Shown piece after piece: positions 24,613 through 32,279 of a stretch of 64,000 bases of DNA. Each line of letters begins with the position of its first letter. The first letter of the stretch is position 1. The translations under genes were made by a program, and so were the position numbers. The DNA is from JAZDJP01 sp043803805 (GTDB lineage Bacteria > Planctomycetota > JAZDJP01), in assembly GCA_043803805.1 (NCBI GenBank), contig JAZDJP010000104.1:1-64000 (forward strand). The letters run 5' to 3'. The notes under the pieces are model-generated. The model made no database searches and was not told where the DNA came from. It saw only the letters and a list, made by a program, of their open reading frames with translations.

Positions 24613-24641
24613 ATTCTACGCGTCGTGGCGGGGGAAGTCAA
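24613..24641 (-). promoter_or_regulatory. cimA promoter
   Basis: Minus strand: -35 TTGACT (24641-24636), exact 17-base spacer, -10 TAGAAT (24618-24613). Confidence 0.65.
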
Positions 24642-24656
24642 TGACGTGAAGCCGGG

Positions 24657-24702
24657 AAGTCCGAGAGTCTTGGAGTCCGGGAGTCTCGGAGTCTTGGAAG
24701 TC
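24657..24702 (+). repeat. GAGTC 8-bp degenerate tandem repeat
   Basis: GAGAGTCTTGGAGTCCGGGA followed by GTCTCGGAGTCTTGG. It adjoins the double-hairpin element at 24703. Confidence 0.8.
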
Positions 24703-24790
24703 AGATGAAATTCCGATCCTCCTCCGCTAAAGCTTCGGAGGACCCTGCGAAGCCCTTGGGCGAAGCAGGGATGCCGAATTCCGAATGTCG
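24703..24790 (+). repeat. REP-like double-hairpin element, copy 2
   Basis: Stem 1 is TCCTCCG (24720-24726) with CGGAGGA (24736-24742). Stem 2 is CCCTGC (24743-24748) with GCAGGG (24765-24770), with complementary CCC/GGG inside the loop. The element begins with GATGAAATTCCGAT and ends with GATGCCGAATTCCGAAT. Copies occur at 20660-20756 (inverted) and 39120-39245. Confidence 0.8.
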
Positions 24791-24874
24791 AATCAATAGC
24801 ATTGTCAGGGGGGGGGAGCGCCGGCTCCCGCCTTCGAGGACACTCCGCCATTCCCCGGGCGGGTCAGCCGCGGA

Positions 24875-25870
24875 TCACGCCATCACGGCCGCCGCGGCGC
24901 ACACCTTCACGATGTCGTCGGCGGAACAGCCGCGCGAAAGATCGTGGGTGGGTTTCGCCATCCCCTGGACGAGGGGCCCGATGGCCTGGGCGCCGCCGAG
25001 CCGTTCCGCGATTTTGTAGGCGACGTTGCCCGTGTCGAGGTCGGGGAAAATGAAGACATTCGCCTTCCCCGCGACGGGCGAGCCGCCCTTGCACTTCCGC
25101 TCGGCGATGGCCGGGATGATGGCGGTGTCGAACTGGAGTTCTCCGTCAATCGCCATGTCCGGGGCCGCCTTTTTCGCCAGTTCCGTCGCCTTGATCACCT
25201 TTTCGACGTCGGAGGATTTTCCGGAGCCCTTCGTCGAATAGGAGAGCATGGCGACGCGGGGCTCGGCGCCGACCAGTTGTTTGAAGGAACGGCCCGACGC
25301 CACCGCGATGTCGGCCAGTTGTTCCGCGGTGGGCATTTCCACCATCGCGCAGTCGGCGAAGGCGAAGATCCCCTTCTCGCCCCATTTTTCGTCCGGGTGG
25401 ACCATGATGAAGAACGTGGAGACCGTGGTGATGCCGGGGGCGGCCTTGATGATTTGCAGCGGCGGCCGGAGTTTCTGGGCCGTCGAATGGAACCCGCCGC
25501 CGGCGACGTAGCCGTCCACGTAGCCGGTCTTGAGGAGCATGGTCGAGTAGTACAGGGGGCATTTGATCTGCTCGAACGCCTCCTCGCGGGTCATCCCCTT
25601 GGCCTTGCGGATTTCATGGAGTTTCTCGGCCAGCGGCGCCGTGCGCGCCGTGTCGGCCAGGGAATGGAGTTCGGCGCCGGAAATGTCCGCGCCGGCCTTC
25701 TTCGCGGCGTCACGCACCTTGTCGGGATCCCCGACGAGGACGATCTTCGCGATGTTTTCCCTGGTGAGGCGCTCCGTCGCCCGGAGGGTGCGTTCGTCCT
25801 CGCTTTCCGGCAGGACGATTTTCTTGTTGAGCCGGCTGGCCTTCCTGACGAGTTCCTCGGCGAATCCCAT
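24875..25870 (-). CDS. pta: Phosphate acetyltransferase
   Basis: A 331-residue enzyme of the short Pta class. It starts MGFAEELVRKASRLNKKIVLPESEDERTL and has the KCPLYYSTMLLKTGYVDGYVAGG, STKGSGKSSDVEKV and FIFPDLDTGNVAYKIAERLGGAQAIGPLVQGM motifs. It converts acetyl-CoA and phosphate to acetyl phosphate and CoA. A GAGAGGAG box precedes the ATG, and it lies 37 bases after ackA. The pair gives ATP by substrate-level phosphorylation or allows acetate uptake. Confidence 0.94.
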   Translation of the reverse strand: MGFAEELVRKASRLNKKIVLPESEDERTLRATERLTRENIAKIVLVGDPDKVRDAAKKAGADISGAELHSLADTARTAPLAEKLHEIRKAKGMTREEAFEQIKCPLYYSTMLLKTGYVDGYVAGGGFHSTAQKLRPPLQIIKAAPGITTVSTFFIMVHPDEKWGEKGIFAFADCAMVEMPTAEQLADIAVASGRSFKQLVGAEPRVAMLSYSTKGSGKSSDVEKVIKATELAKKAAPDMAIDGELQFDTAIIPAIAERKCKGGSPVAGKANVFIFPDLDTGNVAYKIAERLGGAQAIGPLVQGMAKPTHDLSRGCSADDIVKVCAAAAVMA

Positions 25871-25907
25871 GGCAGGGCTCCTCTCGGTTAGTGAATCGTT
25901 GCCATCA

Positions 25908-27128
25908 TCAAGCCCGGGACGATTTCTTCGACCGATCCTTCACGACGCGATACGTTTCGCGGGCGATGACGAGTTCCTCGTTCGTCGCGATGACGTACAC
26001 CTTCACGCGCTCGTTCTTTTTGGAGATGATGCGTTCCTTCCGGGCGTTGTCGGCGTTCGCTTCCTTGTCGAGGGTGATGCCCAGGCACTCCATTTCCTCG
26101 CAGGCGATCTCGCGCACCCGGGCGGCGTTCTCCCCGATGCCGCCCGTGAATATCAGAATATCAAGTCCCCCGAGCGCCGCGACATACGATCCGATGTAGC
26201 GCTTGAGGCGATAGCAGAACGCGTCCACGGCGAGTTTGGCCAGGGGGTTGTTGTTGTAGTGGTCGAGGAGCGTCCGCATGTCGTTCGAAAGCCCGCCGGA
26301 GAGCCCGAGAAGCCCGGATTTCTTCTGGAGGATGTTGATGACGTCCTTCTTGGCGATGCCGATATCCAGGAGATAAAACGGAAGCGTCGCGTCAATGTCG
26401 CCGGTGCGGGTGCCCATGATGAGCCCCCCCAGCGGCGTGAAGCCCATGGAGGTGTCCACCGACTTCCCGTCCCGGATGGCGGTGATGGAACAGCCGTTGC
26501 CCAGGTGGGCGGTGATGATGCGGGAGGGTTTTTTCTCGAGGCCCTCCAGGGCGATGGCCCTTTCGGAGACGTAACGGTGGCTCGTCCCGTGGAAGCCGTA
26601 CCGGCGGATGTGGTGTTTCTCGTAGAGTTCCCGCGGCAGGGGGTATATGTACGTCGTCTCGGGCATGGTGGCATGGAAGGACGTGTCGAACACGGCCACC
26701 TGCGGGACGCCCGGCAGGAGGGCCTGGCAGGCCTCGATGCCCCGGAGGTTCGGCGGGTTGTGCAGGGGGGCGAGCTTGCTCAATTTGTCGATGGTGTCAA
26801 CGGCCTTCTTGTCAATCAGGACGGAATCGGAATAGATCTCACCGCCATGGACCACCCGATGGCCGACGGAGGTGATCTCCTTCACGGAGCCCATGATATC
26901 GAGGGAGGGGGAAATGAGGATTTCGGCGAGTCTCTGGAGGGCGAAGACATGGTCGGGGATGGCGAGTTTTTCCTCCACCGCGCGGCCGTTCTCGGCCGTG
27001 ACCTTGATGGCGCCCTCCTTCTCGCCGATGCGTTCGATGAGCCCGCGGCAGAGAAGCGCCTCCCCCGAGTCGTCCCGCACCTGGAACTTGATGGAGGACG
27101 ATCCGCAATTCAAAACGAGCATGAACAT
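25908..27128 (-). CDS. ackA: Acetate kinase
   Basis: A 406-residue sugar-kinase/actin-fold enzyme: VLNCGSSSIKFQV at the N-terminus, VGHRVVHGGEIY, AVFDTSFHATMPE, YGFHGTSHRYVSERA (with the catalytic His) and IFTGGIGENAARVREI. It interconverts acetyl phosphate and ADP with acetate and ATP. It is first in an ackA-pta operon. Start 27128 or the second Met at 27122 are equally plausible. Confidence 0.95.
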   Translation of the reverse strand: MFMLVLNCGSSSIKFQVRDDSGEALLCRGLIERIGEKEGAIKVTAENGRAVEEKLAIPDHVFALQRLAEILISPSLDIMGSVKEITSVGHRVVHGGEIYSDSVLIDKKAVDTIDKLSKLAPLHNPPNLRGIEACQALLPGVPQVAVFDTSFHATMPETTYIYPLPRELYEKHHIRRYGFHGTSHRYVSERAIALEGLEKKPSRIITAHLGNGCSITAIRDGKSVDTSMGFTPLGGLIMGTRTGDIDATLPFYLLDIGIAKKDVINILQKKSGLLGLSGGLSNDMRTLLDHYNNNPLAKLAVDAFCYRLKRYIGSYVAALGGLDILIFTGGIGENAARVREIACEEMECLGITLDKEANADNARKERIISKKNERVKVYVIATNEELVIARETYRVVKDRSKKSSRA

Positions 27129-27167
27129 GGGGGACCTCGCGCGGGTACTGGCGGCCGGTTACACGGG

Positions 27168-27198
27168 ATATTATTTCAGTCCTTGCGGGGGGTGTCAA
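27168..27198 (-). promoter_or_regulatory. ackA-pta promoter
   Basis: Minus strand: consensus -35 TTGACA (27198-27193) and a -10 of ATAATA/TAATAT (about 27174-27168) with an 18-19-base spacer. Confidence 0.5.
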
Positions 27199-27232
27199 GG
27201 ATGTTCATGCGTTGCGCGGGGGGGACAAAGAA

Positions 27233-27268
27233 GTCTTGGAGTCCGAGAGTCTCGGAGTCTTGGAGTCG
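27233..27268 (+). repeat. GAGTC 8-bp degenerate tandem repeat
   Basis: GTCTTGGAGTCCGAGAGTCT followed by CGGAGTCTTGGAGTCGG: a clean example with a strict 8-base period. Confidence 0.8.
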
Positions 27269-27530
27269 GATGAAATTTCAAATGCCGAGTTCCGAATGTC
27301 GAATGAATTCGGAATTCAACATTCGGCATGGCATTGTGGAGGGCGAGGCTCCCGCCGAGCCGTTGTCGGTCGTGCATGGCGGCGTGTCAAGGGGGGGATG
27401 AAATGACGAATGATGGAATAAGTTCGCGAGTTGGAGAGTTCACGGGAAATGCCGAATTGGGCGGGGAATTGTGGATTGAGGGAAAGGCAACGGGAATGGC
27501 GTAGAGGCGAACGGCGTTCGCCCTTCTGTG

Positions 27531-27848
27531 TTACGAATCCATTGCGTGCGGTCCGTTGTCCGGAGGAGTATGGCCAGTTTGTTTTGATTTCCCCTTTCCC
27601 CGCATGAGGAATATCGTCAGGCCGGCCCCGAACACGAGAATACCAACTCCGGCGACTGCGGCGATCCATCGGGCCATGGCCCCCGGGTTTGTGAATAGAT
27701 ATCCACCATTCTCAAGGCGAAAGACGTTGTCCTTCCCCACGATTGTCTCGATTCCGAGGAGAATTTCCAAACCTGGAAACACGACCTTGTTGCTGAACGC
27801 GACAATCGCTATTCCGGCAATCATCAATATGAATCCCCACGTCTTCAT
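27531..27848 (-). CDS. Small two-helix membrane protein
   Basis: A 105-residue protein with helices at about 3-22 (WGFILMIAGIAIVAFS) and 62-84 (IAAVAGVGILVFGAGLTIFLM). A soluble loop of about 40 residues separates them, and the C-terminal tail is polar and His/Pro-rich. No family was recognised. It has the same orientation as murD but is separated from it by a gap, so it is probably transcribed downstream of murD. Confidence 0.6.
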   Translation of the reverse strand: MKTWGFILMIAGIAIVAFSNKVVFPGLEILLGIETIVGKDNVFRLENGGYLFTNPGAMARWIAAVAGVGILVFGAGLTIFLMRGKGKSKQTGHTPPDNGPHAMDS

Positions 27849-27905
27849 GGTTTTGTCCAGTTCAAAGAGCAGTAATTCGGCATTCGAAATTCGCCATTCG
27901 GCATT

Positions 27906-29288
27906 TCAGATGAGTTCTTTGAACCTCTTCCCCCGCTCCGCGAAGTTGCGGAACTGGTCGAAACTGGCGCACGCGGGGGAGAGCAGAACGACATCGCCGG
28001 GGGCGGCGGCCATCCGGGCGGCGGCGACGGCGTCGTCGAAACGGTCCGCCGTCACGAGGGACGGCCCGGTCCGGCGGCCGGCGCGCTCGATGGCGTCGCG
28101 GATCGCCGGCCCCATCCTGCCGTAGAGCGCCGCGAACTTCACGGGGCGGCGCACAATCTCCGCCGCGAGGGCGTCGAAGGGGAGGCCCTTGTCCGATCCG
28201 CCGAGAATGACGATCATCGGCGATTCGAACGATCGCAACGCCATCATGGTGGATTCCGGTGTCGTCGCGATGGAGTCGTTGTAGAAGCGGACCCCGTTCC
28301 GCTCCCCGGACAATTCCAGACGGTGTTCGACCCCGCGAAAATCGCGGATGACCTGGCGGATGGAAGTCGCCGGCGCCCCGACGGCTCTCGCCGCGAGCGC
28401 CGCCGCGAGGGCGTTCGCCGCGTTGTGGAGCCCCGGCAGTTTCATCTCCCGCCGGTCGAGGAGAATCTCCCGCGCGCCGCCCTCCGCCAGGACAAGCGTC
28501 CCGCCATCGAGGAATGCCCCGTCCGTCCCCGGCCCGAGGCCGAAGAATCTCCGCGCGCCGGGGGTTTCCCACGTCCGCACATCCGGGTCGTCGGCGTTCA
28601 AAATCGCGGTCGCATCCGCCGTTTGGAACCGCAGGAGGTTTTGTTTTGCCGCGCGGTAGTGGGCGAGGTCGGGGTGCCAGTCGAGGTGATTGGGGGTGAG
28701 GTTCGTGATGACCGCGACGCGGACGCTCCTCTGGATTTCGGGCAGGTGGTACAGCTGAAAACTCGAGAGTTCGAGAACCACGGCGTCGCCGGGACGGATT
28801 TCATCCAGCCGGTCCAGGAGCGATCCGCCGATGTTTCCGCCGACCCACACCTTCCGTCCCGCGGCCTTCAGCATTTCTCCGACGAGGGCGGTGGCGGTGG
28901 TCTTGCCGTTGGTGCCGGTGACGGCGATGGTGTCCCGGCAGGGGAGGAGCGACAACAGCAAATTAATTTCGGTCTGGATCGGGATCCCGGCGGAGCGGGC
29001 CTTCGCGAGGATCGGCGAGTTCCATTTCACGCCGGGATTGACGAAGAGCGTTTGCATCCCGTCGAACGCGGCGTCCGGGTGCCCGCCGAGGTGATAGAGG
29101 ATGGGAAGGCCCTTCAGGGCCGCGAGGGATTCGGCGAGATCCTTCTCCGCGCGGAGATCCGTGACGGTGACCTGGGCGCCCTGCCGGGCGAGGAACCGCG
29201 CCACCCCGAGCCCGCCTCCGAAGAGTCCCAGGCCCATCACGGTGACGCGGCGGTTCCGGAATGATTCGGGCGCAAGGGGGCACATCAT
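27906..29288 (-). CDS. murD: UDP-N-acetylmuramoylalanine--D-glutamate ligase
   Basis: A 460-residue Mur ligase that adds D-glutamate to UDP-MurNAc-L-Ala in peptidoglycan synthesis. VMGLGLFGGGLGVARFL is the N-terminal nucleotide fold. AVTGTNGKTTATALVGEML is the ATP P-loop. VITNLTPNHLDWH and GVEHRLELSGERNGVRFYNDSIATTPEST are Mur ligase signatures. I chose ATG 29288 because a TTGACG-N17-TACACT promoter ends 7 bases before it. Upstream in-frame ATG 29342 would lie outside the transcript. The cell therefore makes peptidoglycan. Confidence 0.93.
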   Translation of the reverse strand: MMCPLAPESFRNRRVTVMGLGLFGGGLGVARFLARQGAQVTVTDLRAEKDLAESLAALKGLPILYHLGGHPDAAFDGMQTLFVNPGVKWNSPILAKARSAGIPIQTEINLLLSLLPCRDTIAVTGTNGKTTATALVGEMLKAAGRKVWVGGNIGGSLLDRLDEIRPGDAVVLELSSFQLYHLPEIQRSVRVAVITNLTPNHLDWHPDLAHYRAAKQNLLRFQTADATAILNADDPDVRTWETPGARRFFGLGPGTDGAFLDGGTLVLAEGGAREILLDRREMKLPGLHNAANALAAALAARAVGAPATSIRQVIRDFRGVEHRLELSGERNGVRFYNDSIATTPESTMMALRSFESPMIVILGGSDKGLPFDALAAEIVRRPVKFAALYGRMGPAIRDAIERAGRRTGPSLVTADRFDDAVAAARMAAAPGDVVLLSPACASFDQFRNFAERGKRFKELI

Positions 29289-29295
29289 GGCGGCC

Positions 29296-29324
29296 AGTGT
29301 ATCTTTTCCCCGGGCGCGCGTCAA
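29296..29324 (-). promoter_or_regulatory. Leaderless murD promoter
   Basis: Minus strand: -35 TTGACG (29324-29319), exact 17-base spacer, -10 TACACT (29301-29296), then 7 bases to the ATG at 29288. Confidence 0.7.
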
Positions 29325-29342
29325 AAAATCGGAAAAAATCAC

Positions 29343-29372
29343 TTGACGCCAGGATGGTCACTGTTATATATA
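29343..29372 (+). promoter_or_regulatory. Promoter of the DUF6159-gntR unit
   Basis: -35 TTGACG (29343-29348), 18-base spacer, -10 TATATA (29367-29372). It lies back to back with the murD promoter; the two -35 boxes form a perfect inverted pair 18 bases apart. Confidence 0.55.
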
Positions 29373-29399
29373 AGCAAAACAGTTTACGGGGAGGGTGCC

Positions 29400-30290
29400 A
29401 TGGGTCGGATCGCGCGAAGCTGGACGTTGATGAAGGCGACGATGGGATTCCTGAAGCGGAATCCCAAACTCGCGATTTTCCCGGTCCTGTCCGGGGTCCT
29501 GTCCATTTTTCTGGTGGTGGCGATCGGGGGCGGAGCGCTGGCGGGCCTCGCGGCGGCGGGGATGTTTCGGGAGGGCGTCGGACGGGGCGTCGCCGCGGCG
29601 GCGGTTCCCGTTCTCGCCGTGGTGTATGTGATGTGCGCGTTTGTCGTGATAGTGTTCAACGCGGCCCTGATCGGGTGCGTCCTGCTCGATCTCGAAGGGA
29701 AACCGTGCGCATGGCGCGACGGGATGCGCCTCGCCTGGGCCCGGCGGTGGGTGATCTTGCGGTGGTCGCTTCTCTACGCGGGTGTCGGGATATTTCTCAA
29801 CATCCTGGAGAATCAGGCGAACCGTCTGCCGTTCGGGGGCCGTCTCCTGGCGCGGGGGGTGTTGTGGTTCACCGGGGCGGCGTGGACGCTTGTGACGTTC
29901 CTTCTCGTGCCGGTGCTTGTGTACGAGGAGGTGAATCTCCGGGAGGGAATCCGGCGTTCGGTGGCGCTTTTCAAGCGGACGTGGGGGGAGCAGGTGGTGG
30001 GGCGGATCGGATTGAGTCTGATAGCGCTTATCGTGGCGATTCTGGCGGTTACCATCCTTGCGTTGGCGATCTGTATCCAGGTGAAATTCAATCCGGCCTC
30101 CGCGGCGGGGCTGATTTCCTTGTGGGGAACGGCGGGCGTTCTGGTTCTGATGATTGTTCTCGGGGCGGGCATCCTCGGGACGGTGCTGAACGGCATCTAC
30201 ACCGCGGTGCTTTATAGTTACGCCGTGACCGGGATGCTTCCGAAGGAATTCCCGGCGGAACTCGCGCCGGCCCGGAAGGAAGGGGTGTGA
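29400..30290 (+). CDS. DUF6159-family membrane protein
   Basis: A 296-residue membrane protein with about six helices. The opening GRIARSWTLMKATMGFLKRNPKLAIFPVLSG is the DUF6159 signature (a short amphipathic lead with a charged LKRNP loop). Later YEEVNLREGIRRSVALFKRTWGEQVVGRIGLS matches the family's second conserved loop. Function unknown. GGGGAGGG precedes the ATG. Its stop overlaps the start of the GntR gene (TGATG), so the two are coupled and the regulator may control it. Confidence 0.78.
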   Translation: MGRIARSWTLMKATMGFLKRNPKLAIFPVLSGVLSIFLVVAIGGGALAGLAAAGMFREGVGRGVAAAAVPVLAVVYVMCAFVVIVFNAALIGCVLLDLEGKPCAWRDGMRLAWARRWVILRWSLLYAGVGIFLNILENQANRLPFGGRLLARGVLWFTGAAWTLVTFLLVPVLVYEEVNLREGIRRSVALFKRTWGEQVVGRIGLSLIALIVAILAVTILALAICIQVKFNPASAAGLISLWGTAGVLVLMIVLGAGILGTVLNGIYTAVLYSYAVTGMLPKEFPAELAPARKEGV

Positions 30291-30670
30291 TGGACATCCG
30301 GGTGGACGCGGACAGCGGCGTCCCGCTTTATCAACAGGTCGCCCACCAGATTCGCCTGGCGGTGCTCGGGGGCGGGTTGAAATCGGGGGAGCGTCTGCCC
30401 TCCGTCCGGGAGCTTTCGGAGCGGTTGAAAATCAATCCCCTCACCGTGGGCCGGGCCTACGCGGAGCTGGAACGGATGAAACTCACGGTCTCGCGGTGGG
30501 GAAGCGGGAATTTCGTCGCGGAGATGGTTCCGGCCGGCGTCGAGGAGGCGGGGAATCGCGTTCTCGAGACGCTGGTGGACCGGTTCGTCCGGGAGGCCTT
30601 GCCCCTGGCGGGGGACAAACGGAAACTCGTCCGGCTCGTCGAGGATCGAACCCGGCGGGAACCCGTTTGA
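30290..30670 (+). CDS. GntR-family regulator, YtrA type
   Basis: A 126-residue protein: winged HTH of the GntR family (VPLYQQVAHQIRLAVLGGGLKSGERLPSVRELSERLKINPLTVGRAYAELE) plus a short helical tail of about 45 residues. The lack of a large ligand domain places it in the YtrA subfamily, which usually controls adjacent membrane transport genes. The ATG shares a base with the upstream stop. The likely target is its own promoter at 29343. Confidence 0.85.
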   Translation: MDIRVDADSGVPLYQQVAHQIRLAVLGGGLKSGERLPSVRELSERLKINPLTVGRAYAELERMKLTVSRWGSGNFVAEMVPAGVEEAGNRVLETLVDRFVREALPLAGDKRKLVRLVEDRTRREPV

Positions 30671-30745
30671 AACCGGTCAGCCGAACAAGTCACTGGAGCC
30701 GCGCGCCCCGATGGGGTATACTCCTGCTTTCACGGGGAGGGCGCC

Positions 30746-32266
30746 ATGACCGCGACGCGGGGAATCGGTTTCGACAACACCCAATACCTCGAGGAGCAGT
30801 CCGCGGCCATTCTCGAGCGCGTCAGAAAATTCAACAACAAGCTCTATCTGGAATTCGGCGGGAAACTCCTCTTTGACCTCCACGCCTCGCGGGTCCTTCC
30901 GGGGTTCGATCCGAACGTCAAGATCCGTCTCCTTCAGAAACTCCGCGACCAGGCGGATATCATCCTGTGCATCTTCGCCGGGGACATTGAGCGGCGGAAG
31001 ATGCGCGCCGACTTCGGCATCACCTACGACGTGGACGTCTTGAAATTAATCGACGATCTCCGGGCCTGGAACATCGCGGTCACCGCCGTCGTCATCACCC
31101 GGTTCCAGGAGCAGCCCACCGCGGTCCTCTTCAAGAATAAACTGGAGCGCCGGGGCATCCGGGTCTACACCCACCGCGCGACGCGCGGCTATCCGACGGA
31201 CGTGGACCTCATCGTGAGCGACGAGGGGTACGGCGCGAATCCGTATATTGAAACAAAACACCCGCTCGTCGTGGTGACCGGCCCCGGCCCCGGGAGCGGA
31301 AAACTGGCCACCTGCCTCTCCCAGCTTTACCACGAGCACAAGCGCGGCGTTCCCGCCGGCTACGCCAAGTTCGAGACGTTCCCCATCTGGAGCCTGCCCC
31401 TGAAGCATCCGGTGAACATCGCCTACGAGGCGGCGACGGTGGACCTCAAGGATTTCAATATGGTGGATCCGTTCCACCTCGATGCCTACGGGAAGACGTC
31501 CATCAATTATAATAGAGACGTGGAGGCCTTCCCGCTTGTCGCGCGGATCCTCCAGAAAATCACGGGGACGGCGATCTATCGGTCGCCCACCGACATGGGG
31601 GTGAACCGGGCCGGGTACGCCATTACGGATGACGCGGCGGTGCGCGAGGCGGCGCGGCAGGAGATCATCCGGCGGAGTTTCAACAAACGGTGCGAGGTCG
31701 CCATCGGCGCGGCGGACCGGGAGGGGGAGGAGCGTTCCATGCTGCTCGTGACCGAGGTGGGGGTGAAGCCCACTGACCGGCGGGTGGTGGACCCCGCCCG
31801 GAAGGCCGCGGTGGAGGCGCAGGCGAAGGGCAAGGGCAATGACGGCGTGTTTTGCGGGGCGGCGCTCGAGTTCCCGGACGGAACCGTCGTGACGGGCAAG
31901 AACTCCGCCCTCATGCATGCGGCGGCGAGTCTGGTTCTGAACGCCGTGAAGCACCTGGCGGGGCTTCCCGACCGGATCCACCTGTTGTCACCGGCGACGC
32001 TCGAATCCATCGGCCACCTCAAAACGGATGTCCTGGGCGCGAAGTCCGTGAGCTTGGACGTGGAGGAGGCGCTCATCGCTCTTTCGATCAGCGCGGCCGG
32101 GAATCCCGCGGCCCAGGAGGCCCTCGAGCGCCTCAAAAACCTCCGCGGCTGCGAGGTCCACCTCACCCACATCCCGACGCCGGGGGACGAGGCGGGGCTG
32201 CGGCGCCTCGGGGTCAATCTCACGAGCGACCCCACGTTCTCCACGAAGGATTTGTTCGTGGCGTGA
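30746..32266 (+). CDS. DUF1846 (UPF0371) family protein
   Basis: A 506-residue cytoplasmic protein. It matches DUF1846 along its whole length: GIGFDNTQYLEEQSAAILERV, FGGKLLFDLHASRVLPGFDP, ILCIFAGDIERRKMRADFGITYD and VVVTGPGPGSGKLATCLSQLYHE, the last a P-loop-like glycine motif. Biochemical role unknown. GGGGAGGG lies before the ATG, and a TATACT -10 at 30717-30722 suggests its own promoter. The family is better known from Firmicutes. Confidence 0.88.
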   Translation: MTATRGIGFDNTQYLEEQSAAILERVRKFNNKLYLEFGGKLLFDLHASRVLPGFDPNVKIRLLQKLRDQADIILCIFAGDIERRKMRADFGITYDVDVLKLIDDLRAWNIAVTAVVITRFQEQPTAVLFKNKLERRGIRVYTHRATRGYPTDVDLIVSDEGYGANPYIETKHPLVVVTGPGPGSGKLATCLSQLYHEHKRGVPAGYAKFETFPIWSLPLKHPVNIAYEAATVDLKDFNMVDPFHLDAYGKTSINYNRDVEAFPLVARILQKITGTAIYRSPTDMGVNRAGYAITDDAAVREAARQEIIRRSFNKRCEVAIGAADREGEERSMLLVTEVGVKPTDRRVVDPARKAAVEAQAKGKGNDGVFCGAALEFPDGTVVTGKNSALMHAAASLVLNAVKHLAGLPDRIHLLSPATLESIGHLKTDVLGAKSVSLDVEEALIALSISAAGNPAAQEALERLKNLRGCEVHLTHIPTPGDEAGLRRLGVNLTSDPTFSTKDLFVA

Positions 32267-32279
32267 TCGTCCGATCGGT

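Larger units (their letters stand above)
27129..27530. other. Gene-free stretch: ackA promoter and repeat tracts
   Basis: It contains the ackA promoter, a GAGTC octamer tract (27233-27268), a CGAATTC/CATTCGGCAT tract (27270-27330), a GGCGGCGTGTCAAGGGGG word shared with 678-697, and a 7-bp hairpin GGCGAAC/GTTCGCC (27506-27522) just past the end of the next minus-strand gene. No gene is seen. Confidence 0.6.

Noticed and set aside
23002..24708. 568-residue open frame antisense to cimA
   Set aside because: No recognisable domain; composition is typical of a shadow frame, and cimA motifs are intact on the other strand.
27506..27522. GGCGAAC/GTTCGCC hairpin as a terminator of the 27531 gene
   Set aside because: It sits just past the stop but is not followed by a T-run in the minus direction.
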